Below are positions 10,706 to 22,200 of a DNA stretch of 64,000 nt, piece by piece. The stretch comes from Syngnathus acus (Eukaryota > Chordata > Actinopteri > Syngnathiformes > Syngnathidae): contig NC_051090.1 in the NCBI RefSeq assembly GCF_901709675.1, positions 620,842 to 684,841 of the forward strand, written 5' to 3'. Every line of letters starts with the position of its first letter. Position 1 is the first letter of the stretch. Below the pieces are notes generated by a model that saw only the letters and a list, made by a program, of their open reading frames with translations, searched no databases and was not told the origin of the DNA. Both the position numbers and the translations under genes were made by a program.

Positions 10706-11562
10706 TTTTAAATTTTAAAAATGTGTTAACAATCTAATCAGAGCCACTCTGGAAATAGAGATCCTTAATATTGCGCAACGAAGGAACTTTTTGCCTCTAG
10801 TTGTGTGTCAGCCTTGCGAACGTGTCGGCATGACAGATTCTTAATGATATCGCATTAGCCCCCATATCACGTGGAAAGTCATGCGAGTAAAAGACTCACT
10901 AAACACATTTGGCCTGCAGCTTTGTCCTGTGGGGGTTTGGAGTCCAGCTCCCATGTGTGAGTGTGTCACTGTGTCACTACACCCACTTTGCATGTGCATG
11001 AGTGTATCCATGAGCCTAACAAGGTCGCTCATACTATTTCAATTCTTCGAGGCTCTGTTTGCACAAATGTGTGTTTCTTTTCACTTCGGCATACGATGCA
11101 TCAATATAAGATAAATATATCAAATGTATTTTTTTCGAAAGCCTCCAGATGTGCATGGCCCAAGGGATTGGATGGACTACTGCCGTGCGCTTCTGGAGTC
11201 TGTGCACAGATGTAGTCAAAACAGGTCAAATGAAAAATAATTCCCTTTGTCCTTTGAGATAATCTGATAATTTTCACTGCTAACCGATAGGGTTTGTTTC
11301 CACACGTAATCTCCCTCCCTCATGTTAAAATAGTCGATCCAGCCTTATCTAATCTTCCGAGGGATTATACTTGTAGGAAGTGCGTGGCTGCACACTGTTG
11401 CCTCTGCAATCACGGACCGCACACACACTCACAAATCTTTTGGAACTCCACAGAGGCAGAGCTGTTTGGTCAAATGTTCCTTTGACGTCATTCTGCGTCA
11501 TATAGCTTTGGGATTATTGAAAATGTGAACTGTGTTGCATTGAGTTGCTCAAAGGATTTGAA

Positions 11563-11592
<30 letters not shown>
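11563..11592. repeat. (ACAG)n microsatellite
   Basis: About seven uninterrupted ACAG units. Confidence 0.9.
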
Positions 11593-11593
<1 letters not shown>

Positions 11594-14574
11594 TCTGTGT
11601 TGTGCAAATTAGCTTGAACTGAAGCAAGCATTCACTTGTGTGTTTTGATGCATACAGTCTTTCTCTAAAAATATGGTAAATGACTTGAAATGAAATGATT
11701 TTGTGTGTGCGCATTTGCATTTTCAATACATTTGGATTTTCAATACCGACGACCCAAAGTCAAAACTAACCTGAATGATTTCACTCAGCATTTGCAAGGC
11801 ATTTATATCCCCTGAATTAGAACACTTGCATAACTGCTAAGGATAACAATAATCCTATAAAAAAAAAAAAAAGTAACTTGCTTCAGCACAAACAGACCAA
11901 GTGAAAATGTCCCAAGTGCCAAGCAAGATTGAGAGGGGACACATTTGTTGAAATCATAATGGCTGACTTTTGCAAATGTTTTCTGCTGACACTCACTTAC
12001 TGCGATTGGAATAGGAATCGGTTTTCCACAGCACTAAAAGAAACTCAATTTGACTTTTTCTATGTAGCACTAGTGTATGACGTTGCTCTGCTTTGTTCCT
12101 CAACGCTCCACTTAGTCTATTTTTCACTCGTGTTCTAATTGTAAACTTGTTGACATTTTTCCTCGCAAACGTTGTTTGCCTCATTAGGAGAAATTCATGC
12201 CTCCATCGCCTTGAATAAATCGGAGGAGTATTCTGGCAGCTGTACAGTTGCTTGTCTGCAGTTTATGTTGATTAGTCTCAATCACGAGAGTGACAAAACA
12301 CTCTGGAGGATGTCAATGAATGTTTTTCCTCCCAAGACAGACGGCTTAATTAAGCACAGTCAGCCTCTTCACTTGCTTTTCTGTATTTGACAAAGATGCA
12401 ACGCTGAGAAGTACTCTTGCTGTTCTTCAAGACAGAGGCTCAATTTAACATTTGTTGTAGAGTTTGTATTTGGAAACATTACTTCTGTCACATGACTTTT
12501 GTGCAGGCCTTGTGGCAGCCACGTGTTGGCTGTCTGCAGAGTCTTTTCTCTGTCCATCTAGTATACATTATGAATCACATTTACTCATGAGCTAAGTTGG
12601 GACAAGTCTCTCAGCTGCACGCTGGAGTTGTCATGTAGTATATCTCATCTCCTTCCTTGGCTCTTTAATCATCCATTTCATTTTTGATCATAATTGTCTA
12701 TTTTTCCCTGACCCTCTCCTCAAAATTGCCACCCTCTCCGAAATATTCTGACCTCTTTTCCTGCCTCTCCTCTCCGTTGCCACTTTGGATTCTCTTATCT
12801 GCCACCCAGCGCTTTCTGTCATCACGCTTTGCTCTCTGTATTGCTTGGATGGAAGAAAAAAGTAGTTTCATCTATTAGGATGAAAGTGATGGTGATACGC
12901 TACGTTTCTATTCTTATTCCGATTTGCATTTCGTGCTTGGCACTCAAATACTTCAAATATTCAAGATTGAGTCCTGACGCTTTGGCTGTGAGGTTTGCAA
13001 CGGAGTGTGTGCGTGCGTGCGTGCGTGTCGTTCTACATGATGTTCAACCATCTTCTATAAACTGGGCAAACATCATCATTTTCTTGAATAGCATGACATT
13101 GCTTTAGTGTTCATGAGCCATTATTTTCGCAACCAGCCTGCGGATGCAGGAATATGAAAGAGTCGATGACATTCACCTCATTGTCAAAATGGTGCAAATG
13201 ACGGAGAAATCAAAATCCAGGAAAAAAAACAAACATGTAAAGACGGACATGTTTTTGTTCATACTCGGCCTGAATATTGGTCAAATTGGGCTGAATCCAA
13301 TGGCAAATTGCTAAACCCCAATTGCGGGGCTGATGTGGGATTGCGGCAGAGAGAATGAGGCTAGATTCTTGAATGGCTGCCCTGGCTCACTGCTAAATCC
13401 ATCGCTCATCCCCATCAGCGTAAAGATGAGATCTACTGCCGGCCGGCCGCATCGCTTCACACGCATTCATACAATAACATGGTCCCACGCAGAACATCAA
13501 TGATTCAAAATACAACACAATTTTTGTCTGCAACAACATGAAATCTCAAAGCCCAATATCCTTGCTGGGTACGCCATTTCGGAAGGTATATTTGGAACAA
13601 TTGCTATAGAGTAGTCCTTTCCCTGTGGTGACGCATTTACCCATGTCAACTTATCCTGATTGTTGCTAGGGTATTTCTAGCCAGCATCCACGTCGCACTC
13701 CATGCACAAAGCAATCATCCAGCATGCATACGTACAGTACCCACACACAAAGTGTTAGTTAACTTGTTTGCATTAGCGGAAACATTGGCCCCTTTGCATC
13801 ATGCTCGCTGGATACTGTAAGCATTCACATCTGAGCTTTGGACCAAGTACTCAATTGTCGTCCTCAAAAAGGCAGCGCCTTTGCACAATTTCATTGCTGC
13901 CACTCGGAGTTTTGAAAACCTAAGATGGGCATTCTGTAGAAAATGTATTTATGAACTTGCTCACTTAGCATTACTTACTTAGAAATCAACCTTGGGTCTC
14001 CGCAGTCTCTGATTGGCCAATTTGATCACACTGACAAGTGTACAAATAGAAATTAAAAATTGAATTGGAGGCATAAGCCAGGGCCAAGGCGGGTGATTTT
14101 TCAAAACGTCGTTAATATTCCTACCGTCATACACATTTGGCCAGTTAGGTAGTAAATGTGCTCATAGTTTTGTTTTCACAAAGAGTCTAGCTTAGCTTGC
14201 CCTCTCCACCTTGCCATGTTGTGTGTTTTGGGGATTCTCTCCACTTTGCAAACACCATATGGCCAGGGTTTTCCCAAACCAAAATAATCTGTCTTGCGGC
14301 GACAAACCATTCAGTGAAGAAAAGGAACATATGTTGTTGAAGGGACACATGGTGAAGTTGATGTTCAACCTGCAAAATTGCTCTTGATGTAAGTTTGTAT
14401 AGAAGCAGATGTGGTTTTTTGGAATAGCCGCGGAGGATGGTTTGTGTTTTGTACTTTGTAGTTGGAGCATAGCCTCCGGTTGCCCTTGTTAAAAAGGTGC
14501 CTAAGAGTCAGCGAGCTCTGTTTGATCAATGTTGCTGGAATTGCTCTTAGGGGTCATCAAGCCACCTACTCACA

Positions 14575-14751
14575 ATGTCCCAAGTTGAGGTCAGCAGCAT
14601 CCCATCGGTCGGTGCACTGCTTCCCCCGCCCGAGATGCTCACCAGAAGCCCCGTTGCCTTTTCGGGCCCCCCAATGTCAAGTTTAAAAGACAACAAGGAG
14701 GGTAAATCCATAGGATTTCTTCCAGCATGCCCACTCTTCAAGAGGGTTTAA
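14575..14751 (+). other. Coding-like open stretch of unknown origin
   Basis: From ATG 14575 a 58-codon frame reads MSQVEVSSIPSVGALLPPPE and later SPVAFSGPPMSSLKDNKEG before a stop. GC content and codon choice are higher than in the surrounding AT-rich DNA, and GGTAAATCC at 14700 could be a 5' splice site. A -strand frame is open over the same bases (14547-14741), so the signal may simply reflect a GC-rich island. I recognise no family. It could be a stray first exon, a decayed retrocopy, or chance. Confidence 0.18.
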
Positions 14752-15590
14752 GAGATGACCAAGGCTATCGAGCCAAAGCTGTACTTGACCCAATTTGTAG
14801 TGGCAACATGTGGTGGTCAATGCAGACCCCTATCAAATAGCAATTGATGGTTTCAGCAGAAGAATAAAGCACAACCTCATTCTTGCTGTCTAAATCCTTC
14901 CTTACACTAATCCCTGAGGAAGAACACCAACTGCTTGGAGTTGGAGCACTAACACCAAGTGAGGCTCAGAGCTAATCCCTCCCTTCAACCTATACGTCCT
15001 CACACAAAATGTGGACGAACGTACATCAATAATTCAACATTCATGATCGCAAAGTTCTTCCTTCAACAATCTTATCGCGATATTTGAAGAATGATCTTTC
15101 CAGCAAATGATGATCAAATATACTACCAGATCTATTTAAAAGTGAGCACGGAATCTTTTCCCCCCTTCCCTTCCATAAACAAGTTTGTTCTTGCTTATGT
15201 CTGGCTGCTGAGCTGTTTACTGCTTTGACTGAAGGATTAGAAGTGATCTTAATTTTCACTCTTCATCCTCTTAATTCCATTGAAATACTGGAGGCAGGTC
15301 GGCCCTATAGCCTACTTTGCATGTCACTTCATTAACGTGTTGCAGCTTTCCATTTCAATCCCCGTTGAGTAACAAATTGCTCATCCACTGTGTTTTTGCA
15401 CGTTTGGTGTCTGCACTTTCCAAATTATGAATAAACTGTTGAGAGTTGAGTAAGGGGAAAGCCACATAGAATGGAAATTAGACACAGTGAGAAAATAATT
15501 GGAAATGCCGTTTATGATTAGCATTTAGATGAGGATATTTTGCTTTTGCACTGGATCATGTTATGATCTGCCCTACGGGGAATAGTGGAG

Positions 15591-15594
<4 letters not shown>

Positions 15595-15637
<43 letters not shown>
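15595..15637. repeat. (GA)n microsatellite
   Basis: About 21 GA units, followed by imperfect GAGTGA repeats. Confidence 0.95.
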
Positions 15638-15643
<6 letters not shown>

Positions 15644-16103
15644 TGAGTGAGCAGTGCTGACTGAGCATGCATGCGTTAGTCAGTGTAACACGCATTGTTC
15701 ATTCCAATTCATACAGTCATCATGAAGCTGCTGAATGTGAATGCTGTGGGATGATGATACTGCTCAGGAAATAATGGCCTTTTTTAACTTCTCCCTATTT
15801 CTAAATAATGAAAGTAGGAAAATAGATATTAAGTTCTTTGAATGCTATGTTCAGCCCAAAATCAAATATGGCTTCATCCCATTTGTCCTGAGTACATTTG
15901 TTTGTGAGGAATTCCAGTGGGGCTTGTGTAATAATCACAATAACAAACGGCAAGTGAGTATGCCTTGTGTTATAAGGTGCTATTCTCCTCTGCTTGTGCA
16001 GACTGCTCCCTGCTGTGACCTTTCACCCTTTTCTGCGTAATGATCTGGCTTCTCCCTTCAATACGTCTGGCCACTTTCCCAGGGGATGGCAAGGTTGAGG
16101 AGT

Positions 16104-16188
16104 GCCCTGCTCTGCTCTGCTCTGCTCTGCTCTGCTCTGCTCTGCTCTGCTCTGCCCTGCTCTGCTCTGCCCTGCTCTGCCCTGCTCG
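16104..16188. repeat. (CTCTG)n pentanucleotide repeat
   Basis: About 17 tandem units of CTCTG with a few CCCTG variants. It gives false open frames of Leu-Cys-Ser-Ala type on + and Glu-Gln-Ser-Arg type on -. Confidence 0.93.
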
Positions 16189-17291
16189 CTGGCTGCTTTG
16201 TGTCCTTTCAATCCTACCTGTAGCAGCCTCTCTCTTTTCTCACTTTCCTTCTGTCTCCTGGTTACCTCGAGAATATCGAAATCCTCCAAATGGGAAGAAG
16301 CAACGCTGCTGTCTGTACCCTGATGTTGGTGAAAGGGAAAGAACATTTGTCTCTGTGATGGGGAAACCATTGGAAAAAGGGACAAATGAGAAAATTCACT
16401 CTGATTTAGACTTGATGAAAAGCGAAGAGGAAAAAAGCTATAGTGGCAGCTTTTGCACTTGTGTTTCACTCCATGTCATTCATGTGGAATTTGTTTGACA
16501 TGGCAAATTAGAAAATACAGCCTTTGGCTTTTAACGACTCATCACGGTGCGCTTTGTCATTAAAGCGCCTGAGTCAATGTCGCATATCGGGCGGGCGGAA
16601 TAAACATTCCTATTAGCTGTTAACACACAATTCCAGATCCTATGAAACCATTCTTGTGTTCATTGCTGGAGCCACTCACAGATTATCCGTACATGGAGGG
16701 AGGTCTCAAATGCCCTTTGTACCACACGACGGAAGGCAGGCAGGCAGGGATCTGCCGTGGCCCTAATGGTGGCTATGTAATCCCAAATTATTTAACCAGA
16801 TTACTAGAGCATGAGGAATTTTTGACTTTTGAATTATACATGGGGTTTATGTGGCGAGATATTATTTCTAGGCTGCGTGTGGTAATTATGTCTCCTTAAA
16901 GCTGAAAACTGAAAACCTCTTTCCGTAGGAGTGGGTCAGTTAGCTGTCGGACTGATTAAATTACAGTCGTGTTTCATTTCAATTCCCATCCAAAATGATA
17001 TCACATGCTTCTACAAATCCATTTTTAAATATTTTGCTAATGAGGTGGCCATTTTATACAGTGCATTTTACCCCTGCAGCGGGCACCTAGCCAGCTATCG
17101 ACAAGACCTCAATCATGGAATCCTGCTTTTTGGGTCACAAGCTGTAATGGCAGAGCTGTGCACAAGTACTGTGCCAATACACTATTTACACGGAGAAACA
17201 CTCTGCAGGAAAGATAGATCATTTGCTGACCACCAGATGTGTTGCCTTTTCCCATCAACACTACACACTAAGTCACGTGCCTGAAGCAGAT

Positions 17292-17317
17292 GAGAGAGAG
17301 AGAGAGAGAGAGAGAGA
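17292..17317. repeat. (GA)n microsatellite
   Basis: About 13 GA units in intergenic DNA. Confidence 0.9.
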
Positions 17318-17445
17318 ACCAAACGAGAACAGAGACAAATAGAGGCAGATAAAGAGACAAGAGTGGGAAAGTAATCACTTTAAAGGTCTGAAGGTATCAA
17401 GTCTGACTCGCTCAGTGTCCTGTAGCCAAGATGCATTGCAATATG

Positions 17446-17470
17446 GAGGGAGGGAGGGAGGGAGGGAGGG
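17446..17470. repeat. (GGGA)n microsatellite
   Basis: About six GGGA units, a purine-only run. Confidence 0.9.
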
Positions 17471-18052
17471 ATGACCGATGAACACCATTTCAGCACTGAC
17501 GTCCGGCAAGGGAAAAATAAAAAAATCTGAAACAGTTGAGTGTGGAAAGAGGATGAGTGCAAGTGCAATTTTCTTGCCCCGCTCTTAAACCTCACTTGGT
17601 TAGCAGTTATGTCAGATTAGCTTTGTCTAGCATCATTCAAAGGATGGCCTAATACAAATGAATGGTCACGTATAAAGGTCACGCTGATGACACAGGCAGG
17701 GAGGAAGTCACATGCATTCACAAGATGCGCGTGGCTTGTATGTTAAAGGTCAAAAGTTAACTATGACAATGTATGACATTGATCTGCAAAAGGGGGGAAC
17801 TAGGATATTGGAAGGCTTGACATTATATCTGAACAGAATGGCAACATTAGTTTCGGGGTAGCAGATGTGCGTGCGCTCAGTATTGAGGCTCAGCTGGAAA
17901 GTCTGAGATGTAAATCCAGGCGAGTCATTTCTAATTTCCCTGCCAGTTATGAATATTATTGTAGCTGTGTGATTCTTCTGAATTGGATTCTCGAGACAAT
18001 ATTTGATGTATAAAAATGTGCCACATTTGACTCTTTGAATTGGAAACCTGCA

Positions 18053-18054
18053 GT

Positions 18055-18082
<28 letters not shown>
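18053..18082. repeat. (CTGT)n microsatellite
   Basis: About seven CTGT units. Confidence 0.9.
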
Positions 18083-18086
<4 letters not shown>

Positions 18087-18465
18087 TGTCAACGGAGTGT
18101 GCACAGCGAACTTGCCCTTCTGCTCTAGTTCACCTTCTTATTTGGAGCTCATTGCTACTGCAGGGCAGCGCACAAATGCTGTATTCCTCTGGGCTTGATG
18201 GATGAGAGATGACACGGGATACATTTGCGGTACTTTTGCCTGCATGAATCATATGCAGGCCAGTACCAGCTGTCTGCATCCCACGCAAGTAACAATCGTC
18301 ATTGGACTGAAATTCGTCAATCATAGCAGCATTTTCAAAAAAGTTCATTATCCATTTTCACACCAAAAACTTTCTGATTGAAGCAATTGAAATATGCACA
18401 AAAGTTACAGTCCATGTATTATTTATGTGCTGAGGTGATTTGCAAAACATGGGCCATGTTAAGCT

Positions 18466-18495
18466 GCAGCTGACCTGCAAGCAGCTGACCTGCAA
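18466..18495. repeat. 15-bp perfect tandem duplication
   Basis: GCAGCTGACCTGCAA occurs twice head to tail. Each copy holds the E-box CAGCTG. Confidence 0.85.
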
Positions 18496-18779
18496 GCAAC
18501 CCCCAATTGCTTCAAAGTGCTTCGTGCTGCAGTGCAGAGATCATATTGTTCATCTCCTACTTTTTATTCACTGCACATCTAAAGAAGTCATCTCGGCAGC
18601 TGTACAGTATCCCTTTTTCGTCAAGCTTGAATAACTTGCAAATGTTCTGTCTTTCCTATGAATGCTGCAAGATGAACTAGAAGACAAAAATTGTCATATT
18701 TCGGTGTGAAGTTTCTTTTCCCTTTTTTGCACTTTTTCGTTTATTTCTGAGCGATGATTGAGAAACATTCAATTTGTAT

Positions 18780-19176
18780 GTGGATCCCATGCAACTTTGG
18801 AGTGGAGCGAGACGCGCCTAAGATAGCGATTGTCTTCATCCTATTCCAAGATGCGTCTTTCTTTGTCATCGTGACTCAGCAGCGAGCGGCAGCAGCAGGT
18901 ACGACCTCCCAAACTGGTTTTTAGACTAACTGCCAATTAGCACACAGCACCCACCGTCGGATCGGCTCGGCTCGGCTCGGGCTCGGCTATCCCGCCCACA
19001 AACGTCACGCATTCAAACGGCAGCCGACGGCGGACGCGCAGGCAGGCAGAGAAAGAAGGGAACCCAATCGAGTCGAGCCCAGCGGATCTCGCACATTTAC
19101 TGATCGAGACACAGCGACATCTTTGCAGGGTCACTCGGCGGGCTTTCCATTGCATGATCAATCGAAGGACTTAAAG
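18780..19176 (+). promoter_or_regulatory. lrp8: lrp8 CpG-rich promoter and 5' leader
   Basis: CG dinucleotides become frequent from about 18790 and stay so into intron 1. Visible elements are a (CTCGG)n run at about 18963-18985, a GC box CCCGCCC at 18991-18997 (Sp-factor type) and a half-CRE-like CGTCACGC at 19003-19010. I see no TATA box at a sensible distance, as is common for CpG-island promoters of neuronal genes. A donor-like CAG/GTACG at about 18900 and an acceptor-like CTTTGCAG ending at 19128 leave open a spliced leader. The transcription start is not determined. Confidence 0.6.
19154..19174 (+). other. Six-codon upstream ORF in the lrp8 leader
   Basis: ATG 19154 opens a frame of six sense codons (M-I-N-R-R-T) ending in TAA at 19172-19174, only two bases before the lrp8 ATG at 19177. 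Such a placement favours reinitiation or leaky scanning as a brake on translation. It matters only if the transcript contains these bases. Confidence 0.45.
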
Positions 19177-19243
19177 ATGTGGAAAGAATTCTGCAAGCTC
19201 GTACTCTTCCATTTGCTGCTTATGGAACTCCGTTGCGCGAAAG
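19177..19243 (+). CDS. lrp8: lrp8 exon 1: signal peptide
   Basis: Twenty-two codons plus one base. The sequence starts MWKEFCKL and has the hydrophobic core [11 protein letters not shown], a short eukaryotic signal peptide, with cleavage likely near RCAKG. ATG 19177 has G at +4 and A at -3 (AAGATGT reads A-A-G before ATG). The donor is AAAG/GTAAGA, phase 1. Much shorter than the leucine-run signal peptide of human LRP8. Confidence 0.88.
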
Positions 19244-22200
19244 GTAAGACGCTTTGCCTCATCGGGAGCCAGCCGGCCAGCGAGCGAGAGAGCGAGCGAG
19301 CGAGTGGGATCACGCACTGCAAGACGACCGATACCCGTGTTTTGGGAAAGACTTGCCATCATCACACGCGCGCACAAAATAAACGGAACCACAGCGGTGA
19401 CACAAGGTGACAATGTGCCGGGGGGCAGGCAGGTGGAGCCTCCACGAACACTGGCTGGGCTGCACGTGTTGTTCATGCCGGGCGGGCATGCACGATGGCT
19501 GTCAGTGGGCACTATGGGCTGCCTGCCTGCCTGCCTGCCTGCGTGCCTGCGTGGCTGCCTGCCCGCCCACCTGCCTGCCTGCCTGCCCGCCTGCAATCCA
19601 TGTTTTGTCTCTTTGCCGAGCCACAACATGTGGGGTCCAAACTCTTTCCGAGCAAACGTAGTCTGCTCAAACAAAAAGGACAAACGAGTCCGAGATATTA
19701 GTGCAGTGAAATCAATGGTGTCAATAAAACCCGAAAGTAAAACTTGAGACCACACGAGAAGATATTCAAATGTGAAGGAGCTGTGAAAACATGACATCTT
19801 CATTAAAGTGAAGCAAATCATTATTTGCAATGAGCCTTTTCATTTTCCATTGTCACTGTGACAAGCATTCTGCTTCCAAATAATAGGAAGTTGATGACTG
19901 ACTCTTTGTTTTCTTCCAACCCAGGAATTCATACGGAACCACAGTGTGAAGCCGGCCAGTTCAAGTGCAACAACGGAAGGTGCATCCCAAGCCTTTGGAG
20001 ATGCGACGATGATGACGACTGCTCGGACAACAGCGACGAGGAGAACTGTCGTAAGTAGAGCGTCCTCGTCGCAAGAATGTCTTCCCGACCATTTCAAATG
20101 ACGCTCATGCAAGGATTTGGCTGTCAAGTGGTGTCTTGGTGATGTTATGTATGCTGAAAATAAGCTACTTGGGCTTCGCTTTGGAATCTCATTTGGATAT
20201 CAGTGTGCAGGATTTGCACAAGCCAAGACAAAAGGTCATATGGCCGCAGGAATTTCCCTAATTCCGACTCTCTTTTCTCCCGTGGCTTTTGCCCTCTGAT
20301 AGCTCACATGGGGAAAACCATACATTAGATGAGTGTTTTTATCTTTCAGCTGCTATGCAGGACCGCTGTCGCTCAAATTATTTCCCCACTATGCAACGGT
20401 CGGGTCATTCTTGCCTGAAATCGGATTACAAATGCAATTCAAGTCATATATGCCGTTAGACTGACTGTCTGATGAAGAACTTAGCTTTTATGAATGCAAC
20501 TATTACTGCTTCAAGATGTGGATATAAGGAAAGTGGCTGGATTTTGTTTTCAAGGTCACTTCTGCTGACAATAATGAAATACAGAAAAGCATAGAATGGT
20601 CATTGTTGGATCAAATGTCCAAGAAAAAGTGAGGGAGGGGACAAAAAAACAAAACACGTTCATTTTCCCTCGTACTGCTTCTGAATGCCTTTAACAAATT
20701 GCATGGACAACCAGCCGAGTAATTATGGCTTCTGAATGTGTCGTGGCACTAATTGCTCGAATGAGTTGATTCATCACTTGTCTCCGTTCCCTCACTCCGG
20801 TCTGGCGCAACGGTCGCCGGTCCTGAACGTTGTACCACTTTCCCATGACCATCGCTGTGACATTTTCAATGAGAGACTGATTGGGATTATTCAATGTCTT
20901 GTTTGCACTAGCCTGCAATGTGTTGTCAGATTTAGAATGAATCGGATCACAATGGCAGAAAGACTCGCTCAAAGACATTGGCTGACAACTATTTGCTATT
21001 TTGCACGAGTGCTCATCTTTCACTCTCTCTCACTTTGAATGAACATTTGATCTATGCACTTGTGTTGGGCACTGCATTCTTATTTGTACTTGCTTTGCAC
21101 TCTTTAGTCCCCTGATTCCTTCAGCCAACATTTTTAGTAAAGCTGTGCCAAAGGGCCGAGAGAGACTACGCACAGAATGAGCATCAGCTGATAAACCCAG
21201 TAACCAGAGTGATGGCGCTGTGCCAGCTCTTCCAACAGATGTCAGTCACCACTGAGCACCCTAACCCTGCGATGCGACGCGACCTAATCTCACTGGCAAG
21301 GAAGTCTCAGCCAAAAAGGGAAATGATTCAATCAGTTCAGATCAGAAGGAACAGGATGATTTCAAGCAGGGCTAATGTGGATGTCATTTGGAAGAATGGT
21401 CCTGGTGCCAAATTGAAAACCAAAAACCCCAAATTAAAATGTACAATACAATGTCTCTCATTGCCATTACTGGGTGATCATGTTGCATGCACACAGCCCA
21501 TCAAATTGAGCTGTTTGCTTGACTTTAATGAAGGAAGGCTTTCCCAATTCTAAGCTAGGCTTCACTAGCTCGACTGAATGCAATTCAACTTCCAAAACCG
21601 GTTGCAGTAAATTCCTGAGGTACTCTGCGCCATAATATAAAGTGTGCTTCAAAAGTAGCACTGCATTACACTGCATTGTTTTCTGGAGGCATACATTGAC
21701 CCCCCCCCCCAATAATGTGACCTTACTGACATGACATCGACATGGATTCAAACAAAGCATTCTTATTTTGTTAAATTGACATTCAACTGGTTTTAACTGT
21801 ATTTTTCAGGTATACTTAATGCTACGGCAAGTATGTACTGTTGTGTAGCATCTCAGACTTCTCGCGCAGATGCTTGCTGAAGATTGGGATGTCATGTGTG
21901 CTTTCCATCATGCTCTCTCTCCTCTTTCTCCTCAACGCGGTAGATTCCGCTCTTGTTGCCCAGGGAAACGACGGCAAAGCGCCGTTGAGCGAGCGTGCGT
22001 GCGTGCGTCCGTACGTCGTGGGGCTTTTTGAGAATGTGTGTGCTTTCTTTGTTGTGAATGTAGGCAGGCAGTAGAGTAGCGCTCAACATTTGTGAACACA
22101 TGGCAACGTTCCTCTCCTCTCGTCTCGTCTCCTCTGTATGACCTATATTTCAGTTGGAGAATACAGAAAAAAGAGGCCTTATCATTCCAACAGCAGATTG

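Larger units (their letters stand above)
9200..18779. other. Intergenic region between cfap144 and lrp8, no gene supported
   Basis: I looked for spliced exons on both strands and found none with family features. Open frames such as 9480-9797 (-) and 15741-16040 (+) have no recognisable domain and no convincing splice context. Contents are an interspersed-repeat tail near 10653, several microsatellites, a GGCCGGCC octamer at 13441-13448 and a short coding-like stretch at 14575-14751. Enhancers of the flanking genes may be present but cannot be recognised by eye. Confidence 0.55.

Noticed and set aside
16023-16498. Overlapping frames of about 150 codons on both strands
   Set aside because: Driven by the CTCTG pentamer, which stays open in both directions; flanks show no protein family.
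19171-19830. A 219-codon reverse frame, the longest on the - strand
   Set aside because: It lies across the lrp8 first exon and intron 1, and its core is Gly-Arg-Gln-Ala repeats from the CTGC tract. No domain is seen.
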